Positions 1 to 11,600 of a DNA stretch of 64,000 nucleotides are shown here, piece after piece (the first letter of the stretch is position 1; the number at the start of each line of letters is the position of its first letter). The notes below the pieces were generated by a model. It was not told the DNA's origin, made no database searches, and saw only the letters and a list, made by a program, of their open reading frames with translations. Origin of the DNA: Lepidurus packardi (lineage: Eukaryota > Arthropoda > Branchiopoda > Notostraca > Triopsidae); assembly GCA_023053545.1 (NCBI GenBank), contig JAKZAN010000002.1, positions 13,016,790-13,080,789 of the forward strand. The letters are read 5' to 3'. The position numbers were made by a program, and so were the translations under genes.

Positions 1-701
1 CCCAAGAGTAGATAGAGACGACAATCTTCAACAGATAAGAAAAACAGCACTGTAATAAGAATAAACACTCAAATTATCAAAAGCCATGCCTATGATTTTA
101 ATCATGTACTATCCGGAAACAAGTGCAAGAACCCCGGAGAGTAGCGTTACACGGAAACACACTCACAAGTGGTTGCCCTTGAAAAGTCTCAAGAGTATGT
201 ACGTACTGCACCGTACCTGACGCTTTGTCATTTTGACACATAACGGTGTGCACTTGCGGCATAACAGTTAAGGTAAGAAAAAGGTAAGTCTATTCTTTCA
301 GCAGTCGATATATGACGCAGCTTGCTTGTCGGTGCCTCAATGTTGAATTATTTATCAATACAAAACAGTAGCTTATCAGCAACCGTCGCTAAAGGTTCCA
401 TGTACTGTACATTACCATTCCCTCTTCACTAACCAGCGTACATTCCCCCTGTTATAAAATTGTGTCAGTGCCAGGAAAATGTATTGCAGATGTATAGGGA
501 ACCCCAGCTGTGTCATAAAATTATCGATCTAAGTAATTCGTTCCCCTTAATTGTCGTGACGTGTCTTGAAACTACACAATACACAATTGGGCAGTCCGTG
601 GTTCAGTGTACTTCGTTTAGTGATAGCGGTTCAACCTGTTGAGCGACATTGCCAAGTTAGTGCTTCCGTTCAGTGCTTTAACTTCCTGGCTTGAAATTAA
701 A
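1..701. other. Spacer upstream of fucosyltransferase gene
   Basis: No gene was recognised here. The only sizeable open frame has no family features. The stretch should hold the promoter and 5' leader of the fucosyltransferase gene that follows, since that coding region is a single exon. The reading frame stays open for 21 codons upstream of the chosen ATG at 702 but has no earlier ATG, so the upstream part is read as leader. No convincing TATA box was seen. Confidence 0.4.
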
Positions 702-2021
702 ATGACAATGAGGTGCCGAAAATACCACCGAGTTGCTCGAATAACCACCTTAGTTTCCTTAACCGTTATGGCCGTATGTTTCCTCTACCTGAGCAGTAGT
801 AACGACTTGGGTGGATCGCTGGCTGCCCTAATTCAAATCGATCTGGCGAGCGGTGCCTCTTTGCCATCAATATCCGAAGATCCGCCTTTATCGACGGTAC
901 GTAAACTAGCGTTAGTGAATACGAAAGCCTTGGAAGCCAAAGGGCTCATCTATCCTTATCAAGTCCTGCGAGACTACGTCCGCCCAGTCGGTTACGACTT
1001 CAGTGACCGTCCAGTGAAGAAGATCCTCATGTGGAACGAAGCCTATGGGAGTAAAGACTTCAACATCGGCTTGGGCACAGACCGATTCCGCAGCTCCGGC
1101 TGTCCGATCCATAACTGTCTTACCACCAGCAACCGCAGCCTGGTGCCCGTGGAAGAATTCGACGCCATCATCTTCCACTTGAGGGGTTTCAACCACAAGG
1201 ATGTGCCCCAACAACGCAGCCCACACCAGCGCTACATCATGTGGATCATGGAGGCACCAGCCTATCAGTTTGTGGACGTCCGACCTTTGCATCACTTCTT
1301 CAATTGGACCATGAGCTTCAAAATGGACTCGGACGTATTCCAGCCCTATGGTTTCATGGAACCCACCACGCCAGACCTCCCGCTGCGTCCAGAAGGTGAT
1401 GAATTGACCAATTTGATGGCCAATCATTCCCAGCTTATTAACTACGCCACCAACAAGAAGAAATTGGTCGCTTGGTTCGTTTCCAACTGTCAATCAACTA
1501 GTAAACGTGAAGCGTACGTCAAAGAACTTCAAAAGTACATTCAAGTGGATGTTTACGGCGACTGTGGCACCCTCTTGTGTCCGCGTTCGAAGGAGAAGGA
1601 ATGTCGCCAAAAGTTGGAACGCGAGTACAAGTTCTACCTATCCTTCGAAAACTCAATCTGCGATGATTACATCACTGAGAAACTATGGGCCACCATGAAA
1701 CTCAACATAGTACCCATTGTGCTGGCTGAAGATGCTTACTACACTCGTTTGGCTCCTCCCAAGTCCTATATTCCAGCGTCTAGATTCAATAGTCCCAAAT
1801 CGTTAGCCAATTACTTGAAGATCGTGGACCAGAACGACGACTTGTACAACCAGTACTTTTGGTGGAAAACACACTACCAAGTCTTCGACGATAGCAGGCA
1901 TCTTAGTCGTTGCGGACTCTGTGCCAAATTACACGCCGATCGACAACCTTCGGTCTATACCGACATGCAAAACTGGTGGATAGATGGCAGCCACTGTCGC
2001 ACGGTTCAAATCAAGTCCTAA
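702..2021 (+). CDS. Alpha-1,3-fucosyltransferase (GT10), intronless
   Basis: Predicted 439-residue type II Golgi membrane protein that transfers fucose from GDP-fucose to N-acetylglucosamine-containing glycans. The start is the first in-frame ATG; it is followed by a basic N-terminus and one hydrophobic anchor at about residues 14-30, then a stem and a lumenal catalytic domain. GT10 hallmarks are visible: FVSNCQSTSKREAYVKEL near residue 258 and the donor-binding motif FENSICDDYITEKLW near residue 315, followed by the usual NIVPIVL stretch. The C-terminal region is cysteine-rich (RCGLCAKLH). Length fits the family. The whole coding region is in one exon, unlike every other gene in the window, which could reflect an old retrocopy or simple intron loss. 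Which core or antennal linkage it makes cannot be told from sequence. Confidence 0.93.
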   Translation: MTMRCRKYHRVARITTLVSLTVMAVCFLYLSSSNDLGGSLAALIQIDLASGASLPSISEDPPLSTVRKLALVNTKALEAKGLIYPYQVLRDYVRPVGYDFSDRPVKKILMWNEAYGSKDFNIGLGTDRFRSSGCPIHNCLTTSNRSLVPVEEFDAIIFHLRGFNHKDVPQQRSPHQRYIMWIMEAPAYQFVDVRPLHHFFNWTMSFKMDSDVFQPYGFMEPTTPDLPLRPEGDELTNLMANHSQLINYATNKKKLVAWFVSNCQSTSKREAYVKELQKYIQVDVYGDCGTLLCPRSKEKECRQKLEREYKFYLSFENSICDDYITEKLWATMKLNIVPIVLAEDAYYTRLAPPKSYIPASRFNSPKSLANYLKIVDQNDDLYNQYFWWKTHYQVFDDSRHLSRCGLCAKLHADRQPSVYTDMQNWWIDGSHCRTVQIKS

Positions 2022-2715
2022 CGGTTTTCCCAATCTCAAAGTAGAAGCCTCTTATTTATAATAATTATAGTCAAAGTAGATAATGTTTGAACTGTGTGTA
2101 ATATGATACGACTCTTTTTGAACTGAACTTGATTTCTCTGTTGTTGGAGCATGATTTTTGAAAAAGGTTTTTGTCAAAACTTGTCAGACGCCGTCGTTTA
2201 CCAAAGTCCCTCTAGCCAATCTTGAATGCAATGCACTGCAAAACACATATTTTCAAAAATAATAAGTATTTAAACCCTAGCTCTAAACCAGGCACTACAA
2301 ATCTTTTTTCTTTCACGATTTTTTTCTTTCCTTTTTAGAATTAAAACATAAAATTCCCTTCCCTGGTCCCCTGGAATAACCAAACAGGTTTACATGTGAG
2401 CAGAGCAGAAAATGTTTCTTTTTTTTTTTTTTACCATGTTAGAACTGTTAGCAAGTGCCTTTGTCTTCTTCTTTTTATGTTTTTCTTTGTTTACCAACTC
2501 GTAATTAGAAAGGTAAAATAAAATCCACTACTACTTTTGGAAATCCCACTGTGTAAATAAATATGTACAAATCTCGGAATTATTCCACTAGAGGGAACCC
2601 TTTTTTTCCAGTAAATAATCCATGATTTCGGGATCCTCTTCCCATTTTCTTCTTTAAATAACGTCCCGAGTTCTTCAATACTCTTGCCGTCCTTGAGATA
2701 GACAACGTGACAATG
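2022..2715. other. Convergent 3' spacer (FucT / Kelch)
   Basis: Gene-free stretch between two convergent genes, holding both 3' UTRs. AATAAA polyadenylation hexamers lie on the + strand at 2517-2522 and 2556-2561, about 500 bases after the fucosyltransferase stop, and could end that transcript. No comparable signal was seen close to the Kelch gene stop on the other strand. The DNA is rich in T runs. Confidence 0.4.
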
Positions 2716-5700
2716 TTACGAAGACACTTCATCAGATTCGTCTTCCGGTAAACGACCTCCTTCCAGATGCATATCTGACGTTAAAAACGAAAACGGATCG
2801 CCTAAACCGTACATTTCGCTGCCCGAAGGATCTTCCGGTAAGCTGGCCAAACTCGCCGAGGGTCTTCGGTCACTTTTGTCTGACAAACTGCGACGACTCC
2901 GCCCGTTTTCTTTACCCACATCCTCCGGCTTGTTTATGAACACGGTCCATTCGCCCGTGACTGGATCAAGGTACTCAATACTGTTTAGAAAAGCTTTCCC
3001 TGCGAGACAAAAAGAACCTATTATTAGTCTCTCTTCTTCCCTTTTTTTCTTATTTTTTTTTGAAGAAATTGGAATCTTGAGTTAAAAAAACGAACCTGAG
3101 AATCCTCCGACAGCAAAGAGCTTCTTGTCCACGACGGCCACGCCCACATTAGCTCGGCTAGTGGTTAAACAAGGTCCAGGAGCCCATGTTTCATTCTCGA
3201 GGTCAAATACTTCCGTCGAACACAAGGCTTGACACCCATCAGATCCACCCACTACATACAATTTACCTAAAAAAAAGAAAAAAAATTCCTATTATCAATC
3301 ATGGATAAATCACTACTATTAAATAGGCATTATCAAGATTGTAATAACTTAAAAGGCATTGAATTCGCCCCAAAACTCCTTTAATGAAACCACAAATCCC
3401 GCTAAACTTCAAAATCTTTAAAAACTCAACTAAAATTCTATAAAAACGAATTCAAATTCCTTAAAAATTCCGTAAAACGAATTCAAATTCTTTAAAAATT
3501 CTTTAAAACGAATTCAAATTCCTTAAAAATTCTTTAAAACGAATTCAAATTCCTTAAAAATTCTTTAAAACGAATTCAAATTCCTTAAAAATTTCGTAAA
3601 ACGAACTCAAATTCCTCAAAAATTCTTTAAAACGAATTCAAATTCCTTAAAAATTCTTTAAAACGAACTCAAATTCCTTAAAAATTCTGTAAAACGAACT
3701 CAAATTCCTTAAAAATTCTTTAAAACGAACTCAAATTCCTTAAAAATTCTTTAAAACGAACTCAAATTCCTTAAAAATTCTATAAAACGAACTCAAATTC
3801 CTTAAAAATTCTTTAAAACGAACTCAAATTCCTTAAAAATTCTTTAAAACGAATTCAAATTCCTTAAAAATTCTTTAAAACGAATTCAAATTCCTTAAAA
3901 ATTCTTTAAAACGAATTCAAATTCCTTAAAAATTGTAACAATTCAATTAAAATGCAAGAAAGTTCAATCACGTTTCGTAAAAATCCTAAATTCCCTGCTT
4001 CGCCATACAATTTTAATGAATAAAGAAAAATTGAGGCTTGAACCTTCAATTTTGAAACCAAAAAATAATTAAAAGTTGAAATCCAATTAAAAGTGGATTA
4101 ACAGTTGAAAAAGGGAGTCCAATGTACCTTGGAATACCGCCACTCCACAACCTCGTCTCGCGGTAATCATGGGAGGCAAATAATCCCAAGAATCTGTTGA
4201 AGGATCATAGACTTCTACCGAACTCAGACAATTCCAAGCATCGCAGCCTCCTACGGCGTAAACTTTCCCTTCATCTGCCGTGACTCCTGCTTGATAACGC
4301 CCTAGAAAACAAAACAACTCGCTTAGCAACTCACAGATCAAGTTACAAGAAAATTACCTGTCTTCAAGGACGCCACAGCAGACCATATCTTGGTTACTGG
4401 GTCAAAAACGTTGCACTGCTTCATCCCATATTGACCATTCCATCCGCCAATGCAATAAATCTGCGAGTTCAAATCACAAACGCCTGAAAAGACCCAAAAA
4501 ATCGATTAATATGCAAACTCGCTTAGTACAGATCTAATAAAACTGAAAAAAACAAACTCAATCAAAACTAAAGAAAAGGAAATCAATGAAATCCATGAAA
4601 AGAACGTAACATATCGAGAAAACCAGTACCACGCATGTAAAAAAACCAACAAAATCCATGAAAAGAGCGTAAAAAATCGAACAATCCATGAAAAGAATCG
4701 AAAAAATCCATTAAAATTTCCAATATTTCCTTAAATAGGATACTTTTCGTACCAATATTAGAGCGGGGAGCATCTAATGGGGGCAAAGGAGCCCATTTCC
4801 CGATAGCCGGATTGAAAGACTCGGAAGTCGCCAATTCCGTGGTGCCGTTTGATCCTGCAATGGCATAAACGATTCCATTGACGACTGTAATGTCAAATCG
4901 ACCTCGAGCTTCCTTCATGGCAGGTAATTGGGACCACTTATTGGTGGTCGGATCAAATGCTTCTACGGTTTTCAGACATTCACCTCGATCATATCCACCT
5001 AAATAAGCCAAAATTGTAAAAAATGGAACTTTATGAACAAGTTAAAAGCCTTTTTTGGTTATTTTTACCGCAGACTAAGAGCGTATTGTTGAGACTAACA
5101 CAGCCCACAGCACATCGTGCCGAACTCATGGCAGGCAAACTTTGGTACCCTTCGGCGGCTCCGTTCGTGCTGCGTTCCACCGAAGGTGGTCGCGACTGTC
5201 CAGGTGTCGACGCAGGCGTGGGAAAGGGAGAATCCGATACCGAACTGGGTCCAGTACTCGGTCCGGTATTCAAACGCTGAATAATGGACAAGCGGACCAA
5301 ACGTCCATCAACGACCAACAAGGCCAAAGTACTCCGTTCGTTAATAGCCGACGAGGCGATGAGTTTCCATTCTGCGGCGTCGGTATTCTCTTCCGAAGTG
5401 GGCGTTTCCGAAATACTGCGAGTGTAGAAGACGGGCCGAGGCCGGCTGGACGACGAATGGGACTTGCGACGACTCTGAAAAACGTCCAAAATCCATAAGT
5501 CAATTCATAAAATGAAGCAACAGATGAAATAAATAAATAAAAATAAATAAAAGTGAAATAAATCAGAAATAAATCCAGAAAATAAAAGAAATTAAAAGAA
5601 TTTAAAAGAAATAAAAAGAAATTCAAAGAAAAATTGAAAAGACGAAACTAGAAAAAGAAAAAACTAAATTATTCGGATAGTTTTAAGTTTGATTTAAATC

Positions 5701-7852
5701 AAACTACCTTTTTCTACCCAGGTTATGGTTTGCAATCAAATTAACGTTTTAAATTCGTTAATATTATCCTTATTTTGAAATAGTTTCTCATTTCTTTTAC
5801 CTTCGCTCCAGGCGCAGAGTGTTTCATGGACATTTTCTTGTAATCTTGGATAATGTCTGTATTGTGGGCGTCACCGGTGTCGATGTCCGAGCAATCATGC
5901 AAGGAGTTATCCAAGTTAAGATACAACAAATGAGTCTAGACGCCAAAAAAAAAAAAAAAAAAAAGCATTAATGACGTCATACAGATCATTTACAAGGTTT
6001 GAAAAGGGCATTTACCTTGATGGTAAGCTTTTCGACTGTAAAATCCTCCTCCTCCCATTCCTTGTGCAGCCAATCCACTACTAAACCACACAAGGCTTCA
6101 ATGCGAGCTTCCCGAGCGCTCATAATCTCCTTTGAGCAGGCTAAAACTTCCACTTGCACTACTGGCAAGGCCAAATATTGAGTTGATCGGACCAATTCGC
6201 CAATCTAAACAGGAAAAAAACTTGTTTAAAACTCCACGATTTCCTTCTAATCCATTTCTAAACCGATTTTTGCCCCAATTTCTTTGAACTTCTAGAAATC
6301 CAACACGTTTCCTCCGTTATCTTAAATGGCTTTTCATCTCCATTCAATTAAATGAATAAATTGAAAGAACATGAATGCAAAAAAATAGAGTATTTGGACA
6401 CTATTTTTTCAAAAATAGTTATTCAATCAAGTGAATAAACTGAAAGGTAATGAATGCAAAAAAATATTTGGGAGAATATTTTGAAAATATTTGGACACTA
6501 TTTTTTCAAAAATAGTTATTCAATCAAATGAATAAATTGAAAGAAAATGAATGCACAAAAATATTTTGAGAGTATTTGGACACTATTTTTTCAAAAATAG
6601 TTATTCAATATTATTCACTACGTTTTCAAAAATAGTTATTCAATCAAATGAATAAATTGAAAGGAAATGAATACAAAAAAATATTTGGAGAATATTTTGA
6701 AAATATTTGGACACTATTTTTTCAAAAATAGTTATTCAATATTATTCACTATTTAATATTATTCACTATTTTTTCAAAAATAGTTATTCAATCAAATGAA
6801 TAAATTGAAAGGAAATGAATGAAAAAAAAAATTTGGACACTATTTTTTCAAAAATAGTTATTCAATCAAATGAATAGATTGAAAGGAAATGAATGCAAAA
6901 AAATATTTGGAGAATATTTTGAAAATATTCGGACACTATTTTTTCAAAAATAGTTATTCAATCCAATGAATAAATTGAAAGAAAATGCAAAAAATTATTT
7001 GGAGATTATTTTTTCAAAAATATTTGGAGACTATATTTACATTGGCAGCAATGTAGTGATCCACTCGAGCAGCTAAGCTCGGATTCCGATGAATGCCCGG
7101 CATGGCTCTAATTTCCACTGCGGTGCATGGATCTAAATGATCAACTAAAAATTGGACGCAATACTGGACTACGCGTTCCATTTTCAAGCGTGTAGCCGCC
7201 AAGTACACCGCTTTAACTTTAAACTCCAAGACTTCCAATCTAAAAAATTCGCCACCAAAATCGAGGGGGGGTAAGGGGAAGGAGAGAAAAACAATCTATG
7301 AAATCTTTCAAATGTTCTTTAGGTCAATTTCAGAAAGTTTGTACCTTCCTGTATATGCATAATTAACCAAAATGTCCAGGGACTCTTTATCAAACCCACC
7401 ATTCAGTTTATAGGTGATGACATTCTCTTCGGAGCCTTTCACCACATCATCAGCCGTAAATAATTCCAGCAAGTACGGACTGGCACAAGCTAAAACCACT
7501 CGATGGGCTTGAATCTCTTGTGTTCCCACCTGTTTTACAACAAAAAAGTCGAAAAAACATTATATTTGCTCTTCCATTGTCCTTTCTCGTTTCTCCTTTC
7601 TCATTTTCTCAGTTTAGTTGTCAAACTTACTTGGAGCACGACATCGCAGAATTGACGATTACGTCGCATGGTATGTAAACCTTGCAAAGCCCATGGCAAA
7701 TACTCGCTATCTTCTAAAAACAAGCCAGGTATAGGGATGTCAGCCTCATCTGGACTCAGGCAAGCATCCGCCACAGTTGAATTGCGCCCACTGGGGATTA
7801 GACAAGGGGGCGTGATCTGTCTGGCAGCTAGATCCATAGCTCCGTTGGCCAT
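2716..7852 (-). CDS. IVNS1ABP-like: BTB-BACK-Kelch protein, IVNS1ABP (NS1-BP) type
   Basis: Predicted 778 residues from 11 coding exons, 5' to 3': 7852-7631, 7529-7345, 7239-7041, 6204-6016, 5935-5801, 5474-5069, 4998-4753, 4483-4358, 4301-4128, 3266-3096, 2999-2716; all phases agree. Order: variable N-terminus, BTB (RRNRQFCDVVLQ, HRVVLACASPYLLELF) at about residues 60-165, BACK to about 270, a linker, then six Kelch blades (for example GGYDRGECLKTVEAFDP, GGCDAWNCLSSVEVYDP) and an acidic serine-rich tail. The linker motif WKLIASSAINERS with a nearby SPFPTPAST stretch matches the link in vertebrate IVNS1ABP and decides the subfamily over other KLHL proteins. Family members act as Cullin-3 adaptors and in actin and RNA-processing complexes. 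The first coding exon begins at a splice acceptor (7882/7883), so a 5' exon lies upstream, unlocated. The acidic tail is longer than in the human protein. Confidence 0.88.
3361..3945. repeat. 31-bp tandem array in Kelch intron
   Basis: About 17 head-to-tail copies of a unit of about 31 bases with core TTAAAAATTCTTTAAAACGA followed by GAATTC or GAACTC-type sequence and AAATTCC. It fills most of the intron between exons 3266-3096 and 4301-4128. Copies with the GAATTC form and the GAACTC form occur in blocks, which indicates segmental expansion rather than independent mutation. No coding role is seen. Confidence 0.9.
6336..7020. repeat. AT-rich tandem array with hairpin core in Kelch intron
   Basis: Irregular tandem repeat of roughly 70-120 bases filling the intron between exons 7239-7041 and 6204-6016. 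Each unit carries the near-perfect fold-back ACTATTTTTTCAAAAATAGT followed by TATTCAATCAAATGAATAAA and a GAATGCAAAAAAATATTTGG stretch. The array runs to within a few bases of the donor site at 7041, so the splice signal is embedded in the array edge. Confidence 0.85.
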
Positions 7853-8479
7853 GAGAATGCCACCGCTGGATGAAGAATTCACTATGCGAAAAAAAAAGAA
7901 AAAGAAAGAAAAAAGATTAGTATGAGCAAACATGACTCCACATATGGCATAGGAAGTTTAGGACTGGCCAGTCGCTTACGTAACAATATAACGTGTGCAG
8001 GTGATCATTATGTGCATCTCATAAGTCGGACATATGACAATGCAAGTTTAGTTGCCCTTCTATGGCATCTGCATAAAATTAAACCTACACTTTTACTTTA
8101 GACAAAATTTGTCATCCTATCTTGTCCTCTCTAATCCTTTCGATGCATACTAATCCAGTTTTTCCTTTCTTTTTCGAATCTTGTTTGACTTTCAGATTCA
8201 TTGAAAACCTACAATTGCTTGGTTTCCCCATTTGTGTCACGTACTTCTACACATGGCATGTACACACAAGTACATGTCTAGACAATGGAAGTGCAGTCAT
8301 TAAGCATGTGAATGTTCTTAAACATACATGTTCAAGTACATACATACGTACTTGTACATCTTGTACTTGTATATCAGATGTACATCCAAGTGCATGTGTA
8401 TACAATACAAGTGTATCCATTCAACAAATGGATGATCAGAAACGTGCAAAAGCAATTTGAAATAGTGAAACTACACAAA

Positions 8480-9325
8480 GTACATATCACGTACTTATAT
8501 GTATGTCATGTACATACAAGTACATGTATACATGTGCATTAAGTAAGTACATGTCGAGTACAAGTGCAAATTGAAGTTTGCATGCGAATGTGCATTCAGC
8601 TTGGAAATTAGAAGCGAGTCGAAGTACATCGACACGTGACGTAGGTTCTATAGTGTATAAGGTACGTTCATGTACATACAAGTCCATGTATACATGTGCA
8701 TTAAGCAAGTACCTGTCGAGTACAAGTGCAAATTAAAGTCTGCATGCGAATGTGCATTCAGCTTGCAAATTAGAAGCGAGTCGAAGTACGTCGACACGTG
8801 ACGTAGGTACTATAGTGTATAAGGTACGTTCAAGTACACGTATACATGTGCATTAAGTAAGTACGTGTCGAGTACAAGTGCAAATCGAGTACAAGTGCAA
8901 ATTGAAGTTTGCATGCGAATGTGCATTCAGCTTGCAAATTAGAAGCGAGTCGAAGTACGTCGACACGTGACGTAGGTTCTATAGTGTATAAGGTACGTTC
9001 ATGTACATACAAGTCCATGTATACATGTGCATTAAGTAAGTACGTGTCGAATACAAGTGCAAATTGAAGTTTGCATGCGAATGTGCATTCAGCTTGCAAA
9101 TTAGAAGCGAGTCGAAGTACGTGGACACGTGACGTAGGTACTATAGTGTATAAGGTACGTTCATGTACATACAAGTACATGTATACATGTGCATTAAGTA
9201 AGTACATGTCGAGTACAAGTGCAAAAAGGAAGTTTGCATGCAAATGTGCATTCAGCTTGCAAATTAGAAGCGAGTCGAAGTACGTCGACACGTGACGTAG
9301 GTACTCTAGTGTATAAGGTACGTGA
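8480..9325. repeat. 163-bp GTAC-rich tandem array
   Basis: Five copies of a unit of about 162-168 bases. Landmarks in each copy: ACATGTATACATGTGCATTA, GTCGAGTACAAGTGCAAATT, TGCATTCAGCTTGCAAATTA and GTCGACACGTGACGTAGGT. The end landmark recurs near 8640, 8803, 8970, 9135 and 9297. The flank from 8.2 to 8.47 kb is diverged GTAC-rich DNA of the same flavour. Several units include E-box-like CACGTG beside GACGTAG. It lies about 0.6 kb upstream of the first Kelch exon seen. Confidence 0.88.
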
Positions 9326-11479
9326 CTTTGGTGGTAAAGGTGAAAGAGGACGTGAAACTAGGTCCCTTCCAAGTTTTATGGTTAGGTCAAGGTTAACAGG
9401 CGTTTAAGGTTACTATAGCAACGCAAATGTAGTTACAATACCTTTGGGTACATCATTTCCTGTCATACGCTCCCTTTCCTAACCCAATGAATTTTATAAG
9501 ATCATCCTGAACATGTGAAGATTCAAAATTGCATTTTCCTTCAAAGCTTGGGGCTTAAGAATTGACCTTGAACTTCTTGCCTTGTCACGGTTAGGTAAGT
9601 TACGTGAGGTAGCAGCACGCTCAGACAGTCCAATCCAATTTTCTGTGTTGCAAAAGAAAGAAGAAAAAGTTGATGTGTAAAGTAGGCCACAAAGGCTCAT
9701 TTCGAACTTTTGACTTTGGACTCGGCGTATGGCTGTTACTAACCGAACATATCCCTGGAAAGACTGCATGTATTTTTCTTCTTTTTGTTTTTCATTGTTG
9801 GCCTATTGGTTACCCTTCGAACCGCTTTCGAACAAACTGGTTTGTGCTCCTGTTTACGTAAGAAGCCCGTCAGGTGACTACGTGGTAGCCTAGTGACAGT
9901 ACCGAAAACGTTCGACGAAACCATATACACTCGAAACCGAAACACTGTGCAGATTTAACTTACGAATCCGCGTTAATCAGAAAATCGTGTCAGTATTTGT
10001 TATTTTCATTTTTTGTTGAATAAAAGACAAAACAAACCCGTATATTGATGGTAGCGAACCATGGCTGCTGTACAGAAAGGCCAAAGGAAACGGGAAGAAG
10101 GAAAGGGAATAAACTCGTGCCAGCACAAAATAAAGCCAGCAACGTAAAAGGACTACCCTGCTTCAGAGTCTGGACTGTACTGTTTATTTCCAGCGTCCAC
10201 GCTCGTGCTTACTAGTTGTTAAAGACCGCCACAGACTGCTTACACAGGCAGACAAGCGCTATAGGCGGATTGTCTTGCAACGCACGGCCAGCGAGCTCTG
10301 CCAGGCGCCACACGTGAGGGGCTATGCGAGGCAATGCAGAGCGTGTAGTGGCTATGCGCGGCTATTTCCAGAGCCAGAAAGAAACGGTTTCCCCGCTTCT
10401 TTTTTTGTCTCGCTTTTTTGTAACCTAGGGGCAACGTAAAAGAAGGAAAACAACACCATAAACAGCACCGAACCGGCTTTTCGAGGCCCGTTGCTTCAAA
10501 TAGAAAATAACACAGCTTCTAATGACTTTTAAGCTCGTTCTAACGCTAATGTTTACGTCATCAACAATGAATTCTAAAGGCGACTAAGCGTACCATTTGA
10601 TACACTTACTTAAATTGTGTCCAATATCGAAACAAATGTATAATAATAGCGAATACAATACATACATATCTATTTAACTGATTAACGGTTACTTACTATA
10701 ATTCTTCTAGGGAAAAATATAATAATAATACTAGTGGAAGAAGAGTCAAAACATTAACAGTAGGAGATTAGCCTCTTAGACAAGGAAGAGTCTTCGAATA
10801 GCGTCATGTCCCAGATTTACGGTAACTTGTTGCGGGGCCTTAAACGTGTTGACTACTGAGTTAATGAAAGTTAGATTACGAAGATAAGCGTAGTATATTA
10901 GTTACATTGTAGTATTGCATCATAACTTCCTTTGAGGCCATGGAAATAGATAAAAACTGTAAATAAAATACTGAAAAATAAAAACAAAGCATGTGTTTTT
11001 GATCTAACTTATTTGTTTCGAAGCAGATGAAACAGAATGCTTGGGAGTAAAGACCTTGTCGTGGGAACCCGGATGATAATATTTACAGTCCTATGATAAT
11101 ACGATTCTTGTTGCGCAATCTTTGTCCAATAAGCTCTCCCACAACCGAAGTTTGCAAGAAGGAAAACAGTTTATTTGCACACGTCCACACGGTGGAACTG
11201 CACGCGATTATCATATGTCGCTTTTAAATATATTCCACGATAAGCCAGCAATCAAAGTTAAACATGAGCCTCGGATTTCTTGCGAAATTTGTTTATCGAT
11301 TTTAACACGGCACCATCCCCAATCTCAAAAAGCTGCTTAATCTCCTTGTCCGATACCGACACGCTAACCTAATTACACACTTAAGCTTCTGCTCGAATTC
11401 TTGGATTCGATCCAAAACATCCTTCTAAAAAGGAATCATAGCCTATAGAAAGCCTAACAGTTGAAACTCTTCCCAAATC

Positions 11480-11600
11480 GTTCCTCCAGCAGACCCACGT
11501 GCTTTTACACGGGCGTATATGACCGCGCATGGCTTCTGCGCAGAAAAATGGCGTCTTCTATAACTCGATAACCGTTTACCCAATTTCCGCCAGATTTCCC
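11480..11600. repeat. Dispersed repeat copy (TGCGCAGAA family)
   Basis: This segment shares an ordered string of words with DNA at 31375-31480: GTGCTTT, ACACGGGCG or ACATGGGTG, ATATGA, CGCGCATGGCTTCTGCGC or GCGCACGGCTTCTGCGC, then ATAAC and ATAACC. A related string occurs in the 54.2-kb array. It looks like an old interspersed repeat of unknown class. Ends and target-site duplications could not be defined by eye. Confidence 0.5.

Noticed and set aside
912-1493. 193-codon minus-strand open frame
   Set aside because: Lies antisense within the fucosyltransferase coding exon, in a shadow frame; no protein features of its own.
8830-9291. 153-codon minus-strand open frame
   Set aside because: Encoded by the 163-bp tandem array; the protein is the repeat translated.
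11395-11430. Possible tRNA T-arm (GGATTCGATCC)
   Set aside because: No acceptor, D or anticodon stems could be built around it.
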